Source: an uncultured Anaerococcus sp.
Lineage (GTDB): Bacteria; Bacillota; Clostridia; Tissierellales; Peptoniphilaceae
Assembly: GCF_943912825.1 (NCBI RefSeq)
Contig: NZ_CALTUX010000008.1
Span: forward strand, 1-61,058
Direction of reading: 5' to 3'
Length of the DNA: 61,058 nucleotides
Shown here: positions 36,117-44,640 of the stretch, piece by piece
Position numbering within the stretch: the first letter of the stretch is position 1
Layout of the letters: each line of letters starts with the position of its first letter
Position numbers and translations under genes: made by a program
The notes under the pieces: generated by a model
What the model saw: the letters and a program-made list of their open reading frames with translations, nothing else
Databases searched by the model: none
Told to the model about the DNA's origin: nothing

Positions 36117-37133
36117 TTAAAATAAATTAATTATATCCTTTATACTTACCAATATTATCAGTCCCATTAGGAGGATAAATCCAACTATGGTGATTCTTTC
36201 TTCGATTTTTTTGTTTATTTTCTTGCCTGTTAATATCTCTATCCCACTTGTCAAAAGCTTTGACCCGTCAAGGGCTGGTATAGGAAGTAGGTTAAAAACT
36301 GCTAGGTTTACAGAAATATAACCTAAAAAGTATAAGAGATTGGCAAGGCCGTTATTGGCTTGGTTACCCATTTCCTTTAGGACTCCAATTGGGCCTGATA
36401 GGGCACCCAGGGCTATTTTTCCTGTAAATAGTCTGCCAAGAACTGTAAAAATCATCTTGATATTTTTCCAAGTTTCACTAAAACCAAGGCCTATCGCTTC
36501 AAAAAATCTTGGAACGCGTCTTGCTGGCATTATACCTATATAGGCAGAATCATCTTTGACTTCTACCTTCAAATCTACAGCTGTTACGGTATCTGAACTT
36601 TCCCTATAATACTGAACTGTGATAGGCTTATCATAATCCTTATCCTTATAAAAATCAGAAATCCCTGCGGAAATATCAGTAAAATCTTTGATATCCTTAT
36701 CTCCAACTTTTCTTATCTCATCGCCTACTTCCATACCAGCTTCTTTAGCTGGTGAATTTTCTGTAAAATCTCCTATTGAAGTAGTAATAATCCCTGCCAT
36801 AAGTCCCACAGTCATAAAGACTAGGACAGCTATGATAAGGTTAGCTACAGGGCCTGCCAAGATTGTTAGAAATCTCTTAGAGGCTGGTGCCCTATCAAAA
36901 GATCTAGGGTCAGGTGATTCTTCATCCTCACCTTCCATGGCACAGTAGCCGCCAATTGGGATTAACCTTAAAGAATAAAGGGTCTCTCCCTTTTCTTTAG
37001 AAAAAATAAGGGGCCCCATGCCCACTGCAAACTCATTTACCTTGATTCCAGAAAGCTTGGCCACAAGGAAGTGACCAAACTCGTGAAATACAATTAGTAG
37101 CAAAAATAGTACTACCGCTATTAATATTCTCAT
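36117..37133 (-). CDS. rseP: Site-2 zinc metalloprotease RseP/RasP
   Basis: Intramembrane protease that cuts anti-sigma factors and remnant signal peptides. 338 residues: zinc motif FHEFGHFLVAK in TM1, a PDZ domain (about 115-185, NSPAKEAGMEVGDEIRKVGD), C-terminal TMs with NLLPIPALDGSKLL supplying the third zinc ligand. The ATG at 37133 is used; the frame can be extended by one TTG codon. An AGGAG site lies just after the cdsA stop. Confidence 0.94.
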   Translation of the reverse strand: MRILIAVVLFLLLIVFHEFGHFLVAKLSGIKVNEFAVGMGPLIFSKEKGETLYSLRLIPIGGYCAMEGEDEESPDPRSFDRAPASKRFLTILAGPVANLIIAVLVFMTVGLMAGIITTSIGDFTENSPAKEAGMEVGDEIRKVGDKDIKDFTDISAGISDFYKDKDYDKPITVQYYRESSDTVTAVDLKVEVKDDSAYIGIMPARRVPRFFEAIGLGFSETWKNIKMIFTVLGRLFTGKIALGALSGPIGVLKEMGNQANNGLANLLYFLGYISVNLAVFNLLPIPALDGSKLLTSGIEILTGKKINKKIEERITIVGFILLMGLIILVSIKDIINLF

Positions 37134-37142
37134 CAATTCTCC

Positions 37143-37922
37143 TTAAATCCTAGAAAAAAGATAAAGGACAGGGGCAATAAACATGATAGAATCAAACCTA
37201 TCAAGGATACCTCCATGGCCTGGTATTAGGTTACCAAAATCTTTAATTCCAGTTTGTCTTTTAATATAAGATGCAATCAAGTCACCAATTTGTGACATAA
37301 TCGCAGCAATAATTGTAAAAATAACTATCTCTCTAACATAAGTGTCAAGGCCAAATTCATGGCAATAGACAATATTTAAAATCGTAGCTCCAACAATTCC
37401 CCCGATTGATCCCTCGATGGTCTTATTAGGGCTAATGTGAGCCATCCATTCCATCTTGTGTTTTCCAAAAAGGCTGCCAACAAGATAGGCAAAGGTATCA
37501 GATCCCCAAGCTGTAATATATAGCATCCACACATAGGACACATTCTTTATCCTAAGTATGTGGGAAATCAAAAAAGATACATAAAGCATGACAAAGGCTG
37601 CCGCAAAGCCATCATAAAGGCTGTAGTGGCCAGTTAAGATGATGTACATAAATAAATACAAAACCGAAACCACAAGGGAAGCTATATAAATATCAGAATT
37701 ATTTATAAAGGCAGCAAGCATGATTATTCCATTTGTAAAATAAAGACACTTCATAGGTAGGTGGAGTTTAATCTTGCTAAGGGCCTTATCCATCTCATGG
37801 AGGGCAATATAAGAAAAAGCTGCCACCCCAAGAGCAAGGGGAATCCTGCCCAAGTAAGTTATTAAAATCAAAAGCGTTAAAATTACAGCACCACCAAAGG
37901 CCCTGTTTAAAAACTTAATCAT
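37143..37922 (-). CDS. cdsA: Phosphatidate cytidylyltransferase
   Basis: Makes CDP-diacylglycerol, precursor of PgsA's substrate. 259 residues with about eight membrane helices and the C-terminal CDP signature SYIKRQTGIKDFGNLIPGHG followed by GILDRFDS. Preceded by HISPNKTIEGSIGGI. Overlaps uppS by 4 bases. Confidence 0.95.
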   Translation of the reverse strand: MIKFLNRAFGGAVILTLLILITYLGRIPLALGVAAFSYIALHEMDKALSKIKLHLPMKCLYFTNGIIMLAAFINNSDIYIASLVVSVLYLFMYIILTGHYSLYDGFAAAFVMLYVSFLISHILRIKNVSYVWMLYITAWGSDTFAYLVGSLFGKHKMEWMAHISPNKTIEGSIGGIVGATILNIVYCHEFGLDTYVREIVIFTIIAAIMSQIGDLIASYIKRQTGIKDFGNLIPGHGGILDRFDSIMFIAPVLYLFSRI

Positions 37923-38614
37923 AGGCCACCATATCTTCTATCTCTTCTAGTAAATTCAAGGATTGCCTCCCTTAAATCATCCTCAGTAAAATCTGGCCAC
38001 AAAACATCTGTAAAATAAAGCTCTGTGTAAGCCATCTGATAGATTAGAAAATTAGACAACCTAAGCTCACCGCCAGGCCTAATCAAAAGGTCTGGGTCAG
38101 ATTGACCTGATGTATATAAATTATCAGAAATCATATCTTCTGTGATATCATCAGGACCGTATCCCTTGGCAATAATTTCTCTAAAGGCATGGACAAGCTC
38201 ATCCCTGCCCCCATAATTTAGGGCAATATTTATAACAAGAGACTTGTTATCCTTAGTTTTATCCAAGGCATAAAGGCAAGCTTCTCTAGTCTTTTCTGGA
38301 AGTTTTGAAATATCTCCCAAGAAATTAAGCTTACAATCTTCTGCAATAAGTTCATCAAGCTTAGATTTTACAAACTTAATAAGCAAATCCATCAAAAATC
38401 CGACCTCACTAGCAGGTCTTTTCCAATTTTCTGTAGAAAATGCATAAAGAGTCAAAGTCTTAATGCCAAACTTCTTGGCAGACCTTGCAATCCTAATCAC
38501 ATTTTCCGCACCTTCCTTATGGCCGAAGGTCCTAGGCCTATTTTGTTTCTTAGCCCATCTTCCATTGCCATCAAGAATGATAGCAAGATGGGATGGTATT
38601 TTTAATTCAGTCAT
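37919..38614 (-). CDS. uppS: Isoprenyl transferase (undecaprenyl diphosphate synthase)
   Basis: Cis-prenyltransferase that builds the C55 lipid carrier for cell wall synthesis. 231 residues; AIILDGNGRWAKKQNRPRTF holds the catalytic Asp, followed by LYAFSTENWKRP and the C-terminal substrate-binding segment DPDLLIRPGGELRLSNF (commonly RTSGExRxSNF, so Thr-Ser is Pro-Gly here). First gene of the uppS-cdsA-rseP-ispG-polC run; a TATAAT lies near 38641-38646 upstream. Confidence 0.95.
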   Translation of the reverse strand: MTELKIPSHLAIILDGNGRWAKKQNRPRTFGHKEGAENVIRIARSAKKFGIKTLTLYAFSTENWKRPASEVGFLMDLLIKFVKSKLDELIAEDCKLNFLGDISKLPEKTREACLYALDKTKDNKSLVINIALNYGGRDELVHAFREIIAKGYGPDDITEDMISDNLYTSGQSDPDLLIRPGGELRLSNFLIYQMAYTELYFTDVLWPDFTEDDLREAILEFTRRDRRYGGL

Positions 38615-38683
38615 AAGTCCTCTCTTAAATTTCTTAAGTCATTATACTCAAAGAAGGTCAATTTATCTATGGAAATTTGAATC

Positions 38684-38714
38684 AAAAAAAGCAGCCAGAA
38701 AAGTCCAGCTGCTT
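38684..38714 (-). terminator. Terminator of hsp20
   Basis: Minus-strand AGCAGC...GCTGCT stem followed by seven Ts, beginning 7 bases after the hsp20 stop. Confidence 0.88.
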
Positions 38715-38720
38715 ATAATA

Positions 38721-39146
38721 TTATTCAATTTCTATCTTTTTATTGGTCTTTTCTTCTTTGCGTTTTGGTATTTCTATCTCTAGGATGCCTTTATCAAGTT
38801 TTGCCTTGATATTTTCTTCATCGATATCACCAAAATACATACTCCTAGTCATCCTGGTTGACTTTCTTTCCTTATGAATATAATTTTTCTTTTCATCTGA
38901 ATGTTCGGTGTGGGAATTAACTGTAAGAGTCAATTGTCCCCTATCAAAATCTATGTCGATGGAGTCTTTTTCTATGCCAGGCATCTCTGCTTCAACTAAG
39001 AACTTATCTTCATCTTCTGATACATCTAGTTTAAAAGATGATTCAAATACATCAGTATTCATAGATGAGTTAAAGAATGAATCCACCATATCATAAAAAT
39101 CATTGTATCTGTTTACAGAATTATTTTTTCTAATTAGATTTGCCAT
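38721..39146 (-). CDS. Small heat shock protein Hsp20 family
   Basis: ATP-independent holdase chaperone that keeps unfolding proteins soluble. 141 residues; alpha-crystallin domain about 38-130 (LDVSEDEDKFLVEAEMPGIE, RSMYFGDIDEENIKAKLDKG) and a C-terminal IEIPKR, equivalent to the IxI tail motif. Single-gene unit with a sigma-A promoter, a CIRCE operator and a terminator, so it is expected to be repressed by HrcA and induced by heat. Confidence 0.95.
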   Translation of the reverse strand: MANLIRKNNSVNRYNDFYDMVDSFFNSSMNTDVFESSFKLDVSEDEDKFLVEAEMPGIEKDSIDIDFDRGQLTLTVNSHTEHSDEKKNYIHKERKSTRMTRSMYFGDIDEENIKAKLDKGILEIEIPKRKEEKTNKKIEIE

Positions 39147-39180
39147 AATTATTACTCCTTTGTTTAATATTTGGTATCCA

Positions 39181-39207
39181 TTAGCACTCTTGCCATCCGA
39201 CTGCTAA
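39181..39207 (-). promoter_or_regulatory. CIRCE operator (HrcA-binding site) of hsp20
   Basis: TTAGCACTC, a 9-base spacer, GACTGCTAA: the consensus inverted repeat TTAGCACTC-N9-GAGTGCTAA with one mismatch. It lies between the -10 box and the ATG, the usual blocking position. Confidence 0.93.
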
Positions 39208-39221
39208 CTTCTTACATTCAT

Positions 39222-39250
39222 AATATACTAGGAAAGTCAGAGAAAGTCAA
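39222..39250 (-). promoter_or_regulatory. hsp20 sigma-A promoter
   Basis: Minus-strand TTGACT (39245-39250), 17-base spacer, TATATT (39222-39227), directly upstream of the CIRCE element. Confidence 0.85.
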
Positions 39251-39281
39251 ATCTTTCCATGATTTTTTTAAATTAAAAAGA

Positions 39282-39401
39282 GGCTGTTGAAAAATGAATA
39301 TATTATCCCAAATCAATAGAAACTCTTCCACCATAATTCTCTCATTCTAAGGTTTTGATTCTAATAATTAGTCGATAAGAATACTTAGTTTTCCAACAGC
39401 C
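39282..39401. mobile_element. MITE-like element or IS remnant with 13-bp inverted repeats
   Basis: GGCTGTTGAAAAA at the left end and TTTTCCAACAGCC at the right end are inverted repeats with 12 of 13 matches, 120 bases apart end to end. The inside has no reading frame of note and weak internal complementarity. GGCTGTTG-type ends occur in several IS groups (for example IS1182-like). No certain target duplication is visible. It lies between hsp20 control sequences and the 3' end of the ABC permease. Confidence 0.5.
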
Positions 39402-39410
39402 AACTTATTA

Positions 39411-41918
39411 TCAAATTATCCTTGATAATTTCCTTCCTATTAGATAGATTAAAATTCCCAACAATATAAGGTAAATCGATCCTATATAGCTATCAAAATG
39501 ATTTATACCATATTTTATGCTTAGGCTGCCATCAACAATTTCTTCAGCTAAGAAATAAGTGAGAGGATTTAAATATGAATAGGACCTAAATAAGTATAAA
39601 ATTAAAAACATCGCAAAAATTATAAAAGCTAGGGCTATATAGGTTTTAAACATATCTTTAACAATAAGACTTAGAAATTGAACAAGGCTTAGCAAAAACA
39701 TTAGCAAAGATAGGCTTAAGATCATCGTATCTAATAGGTATCTACCAAGAGAAATATAGGTGAAATCCTTTGAATAGTCTATAGCAAGATTCGGATCAGC
39801 TACCCTTCCTAAATATTTTAAAATAGGAAAATTTAAAGTTTTCCTAGGGTCATTCAAAATCCCCATAATTACAATCACAAGGCTTGTCACTAGTAAAAAT
39901 TTAAGGCAAAAAGAAAAGCTTGCTAGAAACTTTTTATCATAGACTTTTCTTAAATCAAGAGGCTGGGTCCTTAATAAATCATAGGAATTTTCATTTATAA
40001 ACTCATACTTATAAGCCCCTCCATAGATAAATACGCATATCATTATAAGAAGGATAGGAAGTTTATATTCATTTATAAGCTTTAAAAATAAGATAAAAGA
40101 AGAAGTATCCTTAGGTATCTGAGCCTTTATAGCAGCATCCAAAACCCTTTTATCTTTTAATTTATCATAATAAGTAAGGCTCCTATCATAAATTAAATTC
40201 ATAGGCTTGATATCTCTACTTATTAGCTCTTTTCTGAAACTATGGCTGGCTTGTTTTGAAAACTCCGTTATCTTTCCATTTATCAAATTACCCTCAGAAA
40301 CCTTAAAGTGCTCATCAGTAAGATTTGGGTTTAATTCATCACCAAGACTTTCGGCAAATAAACTAGCTTTTGACAAAATTTTATAAAAATTTTCCGAATC
40401 AGAAGCTTTCCTTAACCTATCCAAATCATTAAGCTTATCCATATAGGCCTGAGCCTTAGAAGCTAGGTTAGGATCCTGAGCTTTATCCTTTGTATTTGAA
40501 TTTTCAATAAAATTTGCCCCATCTCTTATCATGGCAATCTTCATAAAGGTATTTTTATAAGCATAAAAATCTTTGCTTGTCATTTTTGATCTTAGATTTA
40601 TAGAGAAAATTAGTAATACAAGTGCGATAAGAGTGAAACTTAGGCCTGTATTTTTGCTAAATGATTTTATTTTAAGCCTTTCAAAAGATAATAAATTTTT
40701 GACATTTATTCTTTCTTTTTTAATTTTGTTTCTACCAATTTTTCCCTTAGTAAATTTAATAAAGCCATAAGCAATTATCAAAAATAATATCCCAAAAAGT
40801 AGATAAATACCTATAAGGCTTAATTTAAAGCTTGGGCTTTGATAAGAAAAATCGACCCTTCCTTTTATATTCCCCATTAATTTTTTATTGCCGAGAATAA
40901 AATCATAATAGGAAAAATAAAATGGATTGTAAATCGTTTGTGATTTTTCAGCAAATTCAGTCAAAGCACCTAAAACTCCACTTATAAATACCACTGTTTC
41001 TAGAAAAATATTTGTATTTTTAAAAATTAGTCCCAGGCTTATAAAGGCACTGCTAAAGAAAAACACTCTTGCCATAAAGATAATAAAAGTTTTCCATAAA
41101 AATCCAGCAAAAACAACCTGGTTTTGATTTTCTCCAAAACTTCCTATTGGTAAAGTAAAAATCCAATCATAATCCCCATTGATTTTACCTATTAAAAGTG
41201 ATGTTAGTACAATTGTAAGAAAATATATAAAAGCTAGAAAAAGTCCTAGGCTAAGCTTATCAAGCAAAATCCAAATCCTTTTCTTGATAGAAGTTAATTT
41301 TAAAAAGGCCTGACCATTTTCATAATCCCTACTAAGGCTTGCACCTACAAATAGGCTTATTAATAGGACAGGAACTAAGCCAAAATATATTTTGATATTA
41401 GAATAAAAAATATTTTGACTTGACTTTCTTATATTTTTTACAAAATAATCTGGACTTAAGTCTCTACTTTCAATATTTTTATAAAAATCCCTTAAGAATA
41501 TTAATTTTTGCTTATTTAGAGGGCTTGTCTTAAGCTTATACTTATCAATAAAATTTAAGATATCCTCGAAAAAAGATGCTCTCATAATAGGAGAATTTTC
41601 TCCTAGGTATTCATCACTTGAAAGAACCATTTCATCATAATCAATTTGTCCAACAATCTCTTGATAATCTTTATTAAATTCATCTGTCACTTTTTCCCAA
41701 ATCATAGTGGGTGGGTAGGTATCAGAAAGTTTAAAGCTAAGATTATTATCCTTTTCTAAAACCCTATCAAGAATATTAACATCTTCCAAACCATCAATTA
41801 AAGAAAAATCGATATCTGCTTTTTTGATAAAAGAGATAAAAAGGACAAAGATAAGACTAGCGAGGATAAAAATAAGGAAAATTTTATTTTTAATAATCTT
41901 TTTTAATTCAAATTTCAT
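39411..41918 (-). CDS. Large ABC-2 type membrane protein, probable exporter permease
   Basis: 835 residues, in two similar-looking halves. Each half starts with a TM (about 11-31 and about 425-445), then a soluble extracytoplasmic region (about 35-165 and 450-610) and a cluster of five or so TMs (about 175-390 and 620-830). This is the layout of fused ABC-2 permeases. No ATPase domain; the partner is most likely the divergent ATPase at 42420. Soluble loops are rich in Lys/Asp and unlike any family I recognise. Confidence 0.75.
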   Translation of the reverse strand: MKFELKKIIKNKIFLIFILASLIFVLFISFIKKADIDFSLIDGLEDVNILDRVLEKDNNLSFKLSDTYPPTMIWEKVTDEFNKDYQEIVGQIDYDEMVLSSDEYLGENSPIMRASFFEDILNFIDKYKLKTSPLNKQKLIFLRDFYKNIESRDLSPDYFVKNIRKSSQNIFYSNIKIYFGLVPVLLISLFVGASLSRDYENGQAFLKLTSIKKRIWILLDKLSLGLFLAFIYFLTIVLTSLLIGKINGDYDWIFTLPIGSFGENQNQVVFAGFLWKTFIIFMARVFFFSSAFISLGLIFKNTNIFLETVVFISGVLGALTEFAEKSQTIYNPFYFSYYDFILGNKKLMGNIKGRVDFSYQSPSFKLSLIGIYLLFGILFLIIAYGFIKFTKGKIGRNKIKKERINVKNLLSFERLKIKSFSKNTGLSFTLIALVLLIFSINLRSKMTSKDFYAYKNTFMKIAMIRDGANFIENSNTKDKAQDPNLASKAQAYMDKLNDLDRLRKASDSENFYKILSKASLFAESLGDELNPNLTDEHFKVSEGNLINGKITEFSKQASHSFRKELISRDIKPMNLIYDRSLTYYDKLKDKRVLDAAIKAQIPKDTSSFILFLKLINEYKLPILLIMICVFIYGGAYKYEFINENSYDLLRTQPLDLRKVYDKKFLASFSFCLKFLLVTSLVIVIMGILNDPRKTLNFPILKYLGRVADPNLAIDYSKDFTYISLGRYLLDTMILSLSLLMFLLSLVQFLSLIVKDMFKTYIALAFIIFAMFLILYLFRSYSYLNPLTYFLAEEIVDGSLSIKYGINHFDSYIGSIYLILLGILIYLIGRKLSRII

Positions 41919-41962
41919 AATTTTTCCTTCCTATATTAGAAAAGTCTATGCCCTTAATCTAA

Positions 41963-42304
41963 CTATCTATCAACGGTCAAATTCATTACATCATTCTTTG
42001 GGTAAGCATTTACATAGCCGCCATATACAAATAAACCTAATCCACTGCTCTCCTCTATACCAATAAAGCTTTCATAGTAAAGCCAGCCTTCATAAAGATA
42101 GTTTCCTTCAAGTTTTTTATAATAGACTTTATCAGGTGCCATACGTGTCATTGCTCTAACTATTTTTGACCTATAAGCTTTTTCAGCTTTATAACCTGTT
42201 GTAAATTCTGTATCTTTTTTAACTTCAGTTTCAGCATTAACATTTACTAAAGGTAATAATGCAAACATTAGTACAATCATTATTATTTTTCTTATTTTAT
42301 TCAT
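41963..42304 (-). CDS. Small secreted protein of unknown function
   Basis: 113 residues with a classical signal peptide (MNKIRKIIMIVLMFALLPLV, cleavage probably after VNAE). The mature part of about 88 residues is rich in Tyr and Gly (YLYEGWLYYESFIGIEESSG, LGLFVYGGYVN) and has no Cys. Not recognised. It is 44 bases upstream of the giant permease on the same strand, so it may be a substrate, immunity or accessory protein of that transporter. Confidence 0.65.
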   Translation of the reverse strand: MNKIRKIIMIVLMFALLPLVNVNAETEVKKDTEFTTGYKAEKAYRSKIVRAMTRMAPDKVYYKKLEGNYLYEGWLYYESFIGIEESSGLGLFVYGGYVNAYPKNDVMNLTVDR

Positions 42305-42351
42305 AATATCTCCTAATTGTGTATGGCATAGACCTATCTACTAGATAAATA

Positions 42352-42381
42352 TTGACAAAAGATAATATTACGATATATTAT
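42352..42381 (+). promoter_or_regulatory. Promoter of the ABC ATPase gene
   Basis: TTGACA (42352-42357) with a -10 box in TATATTAT (42374-42381) at 16-18 bases. Downstream CTAAT-GT-ATTAG (near 42389-42400) is a perfect short inverted repeat between promoter and ribosome site, a possible operator. Confidence 0.7.
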
Positions 42382-42419
42382 TACTATACTAATGTATTAG
42401 GATTTGTAAAGGAGGACTT

Positions 42420-43307
42420 ATGATCTTATCTCTTAAAAATTTAGAAAAATCTTATGGCAAACACAAAGTTTTAAAAAATATTTCTTTTGATTTAGAAAAG
42501 CCTACAATCCTAGGCCTAGTAGGTCCAAATGGCGCAGGTAAGTCTACCTTAATAAATTGTATAGGAAACCTTATACCATATAAGGGGGAGATAAATATTT
42601 TTGGAATTTCCAATAAAAATCCTGATGTTTTTCAAAAAATGTCAATCCTTAAAGATAATACGATACTCTATCCCTATCTGACTGGCCTTGACCATCTGAA
42701 ATTTATTAAAGAAAGCCATAAGCTTGATGAAAATAGAATTTCCTATGTGATTGATTTTTTAGATATTGGCTCTTATATGGACAAGAAAGTTGCCTCCTAT
42801 TCTCTAGGTATGAAACAACATCTCCTCCTTGCCATGGCTATAATGCCGGATGCTGACCTTATTATAATGGATGAACCCCTTAATGGCCTAGACCCAACAA
42901 GCATCTTAAAAACAAGACATATTATTACAGACCTGCATAAAAATGCTAAGACCCTAATAATATCATCCCACTCTCTACTAGAAATAGACCAGGTTACAAA
43001 TGATATCCTCTTTATAAAAGATGGTAGACTTATTTATGAAAATATTAATGATTTTAAGAAATTAAAAGTATTGTTAGGATTTAAAAACTATGAAAATCTT
43101 ACAGTCTTTAAAAACATCTTAGAAAGGGATGAAAAATTTAAATTTGAGGAAAAACCTGAAAGAAGTATGCTTGAAATAAATATGGCTGAAGATAAGTGTA
43201 TAGATTTTATGAATATCCTTACAAAGTCAAATCTAGAAATAAACAAATTTCAAACTAGTAAACTAGGTGCTGAGGATAGGTACAAGGAAATTTTTGCAAT
43301 AAAGTAA
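42420..43307 (+). CDS. ABC transporter ATP-binding protein
   Basis: 295 residues. Walker A VGPNGAGKSTLINCIGN, signature ASYSLGMKQHLLLAMAIM, Walker B LIIMDEPLNGLDP, H-loop SSHSL, then an 80-residue C-terminal extension, as in CcmA/NatA-like exporters. Good AAAGGAGG site. No permease follows; the only candidate partner is the 835-residue permease on the other strand. Confidence 0.9.
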   Translation: MILSLKNLEKSYGKHKVLKNISFDLEKPTILGLVGPNGAGKSTLINCIGNLIPYKGEINIFGISNKNPDVFQKMSILKDNTILYPYLTGLDHLKFIKESHKLDENRISYVIDFLDIGSYMDKKVASYSLGMKQHLLLAMAIMPDADLIIMDEPLNGLDPTSILKTRHIITDLHKNAKTLIISSHSLLEIDQVTNDILFIKDGRLIYENINDFKKLKVLLGFKNYENLTVFKNILERDEKFKFEEKPERSMLEINMAEDKCIDFMNILTKSNLEINKFQTSKLGAEDRYKEIFAIK

Positions 43308-43345
43308 AAAAGCCCACAGATTATTTTAATTTTGTGGGCTAATTT
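43306..43345. terminator. Bidirectional terminator between ABC ATPase and S41 peptidase
   Basis: AGCCCACA/TGTGGGCT (43311-43318 with 43333-43340) with A-run and T-run flanks. The right arm overlaps the stop codon of the minus-strand gene. Confidence 0.9.
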
Positions 43346-44631
43346 TTTTGAGCTTCTATTTCTATCACTTTTTTGATGCACCCATCATTAGAAGGAATTT
43401 CTGATTGATCTTTTTTGGGAATTTCTATATCTGGGATTGTGTAGGTTGATTCTTCCATTGACTTTGTTTCCCTAAGGCCTAGCTCATGGGAAAATCTTAG
43501 GATGTATTTAGTGTTTGGAAGTTTTACCATGGCTGGTGTTGTCCCTATACCATCTCCTCCTGTCTTTTCCCCTATAATTGTTCCGAGCTTATTATCGCTA
43601 AAAAAGTGGGCTGCTCTTTGGCCTGATGAATAAACATCTTCATCTATCAAAAGATAAAGATCGCCATTAAATTTATAGTCATCTCCAAATTCGACAGAAT
43701 TTTCAAGACCCGGATTAAAGATTATGTGGGTGTAATTTTTTCTGATATTATCCATAATCTTCTTATCTTTCTTAAGAAAGGGAATATTTTCTTCCAAATA
43801 TTTAAAATCTGATTCCTTAATTCTCTTTATGGAATCCTTTAACTCTGGATATTGGGGATCATACTTAAAGACCTCATCTGACCTAAATAGGATATACTCA
43901 TAACTATCTTTAAAATCTCTTTTCCCCAAAATCATCGGATACAAATACCTATCTGTATAGGCAGAATTGCCCCCACCATTGCCTCTAAGATCAATAATTA
44001 AAGCCTTTTTATTTTTTGATTTTTTTAAGTAAGTTTTCAAAAGGTCTAAGTCTTCCTCAAAATCTGCTGTACCCGGGTCAATCATTGCCCTAATTTTTAA
44101 GTAGGCTATGTCCTTATTTATGTCTTGGGTGATTAAATTTTTTGTAGCAGCCCTAGATTCTTTAAAAACCTTATCGAAGAAACGTGAGATTTTTGTCCCA
44201 AACAAATAATTTATCAAATCAACATTTACTTCTCCTTTTGCCTCCTTGTTGGATAAGACAAAGGTCGCTTTCATGTCATAAGATTCTTCACTATCTAATA
44301 GATTGGTATGACCATCACCCAAGTCTTCTAAAATCTTATTCATCCTGTCAAAAAATTCCTTATCGGTACTTAGGTTTTTGATTTCTTTCTTATAGTCACT
44401 TCGCCTTTCCAAAAAATCATAGGTCCCATTCCTATAAAAAAGTGCATAGTAGTTTTCTAGGGTGTCAAAAGCATAGTCAAAGTCATTTTCAAAGGGGCTT
44501 TGGGTTTTGGAATAATATTTAGGGTCAATTTCGTAATCAAAATGCCCTTTCCTATCTCTTAGAATAAATGATAGAGAAAGACCAATTATAAGAGCAATTG
44601 CAAGCGTTAATATTTTCTTATACTTTTTCAT
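43339..44631 (-). CDS. S41-family (tail-specific type) peptidase, membrane anchored
   Basis: 430 residues: an N-terminal membrane segment (about 6-24, no clear cleavage site), a helical region, then the S41 core with IDLRGNGGGNSAYTDRYLY, the catalytic Ser in DEDVYSSGQRAAHFF and GEKTGGDGIGTTPAM. No PDZ domain is obvious between, unlike CtpA, so it is nearer to the simple S41 group. Faces the outside. Natural substrates are unknown. Its upstream neighbour, a GspE-type ATPase, ends 9 bases before. Confidence 0.82.
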   Translation of the reverse strand: MKKYKKILTLAIALIIGLSLSFILRDRKGHFDYEIDPKYYSKTQSPFENDFDYAFDTLENYYALFYRNGTYDFLERRSDYKKEIKNLSTDKEFFDRMNKILEDLGDGHTNLLDSEESYDMKATFVLSNKEAKGEVNVDLINYLFGTKISRFFDKVFKESRAATKNLITQDINKDIAYLKIRAMIDPGTADFEEDLDLLKTYLKKSKNKKALIIDLRGNGGGNSAYTDRYLYPMILGKRDFKDSYEYILFRSDEVFKYDPQYPELKDSIKRIKESDFKYLEENIPFLKKDKKIMDNIRKNYTHIIFNPGLENSVEFGDDYKFNGDLYLLIDEDVYSSGQRAAHFFSDNKLGTIIGEKTGGDGIGTTPAMVKLPNTKYILRFSHELGLRETKSMEESTYTIPDIEIPKKDQSEIPSNDGCIKKVIEIEAQKN

Positions 44632-44640
44632 AATTTACCC

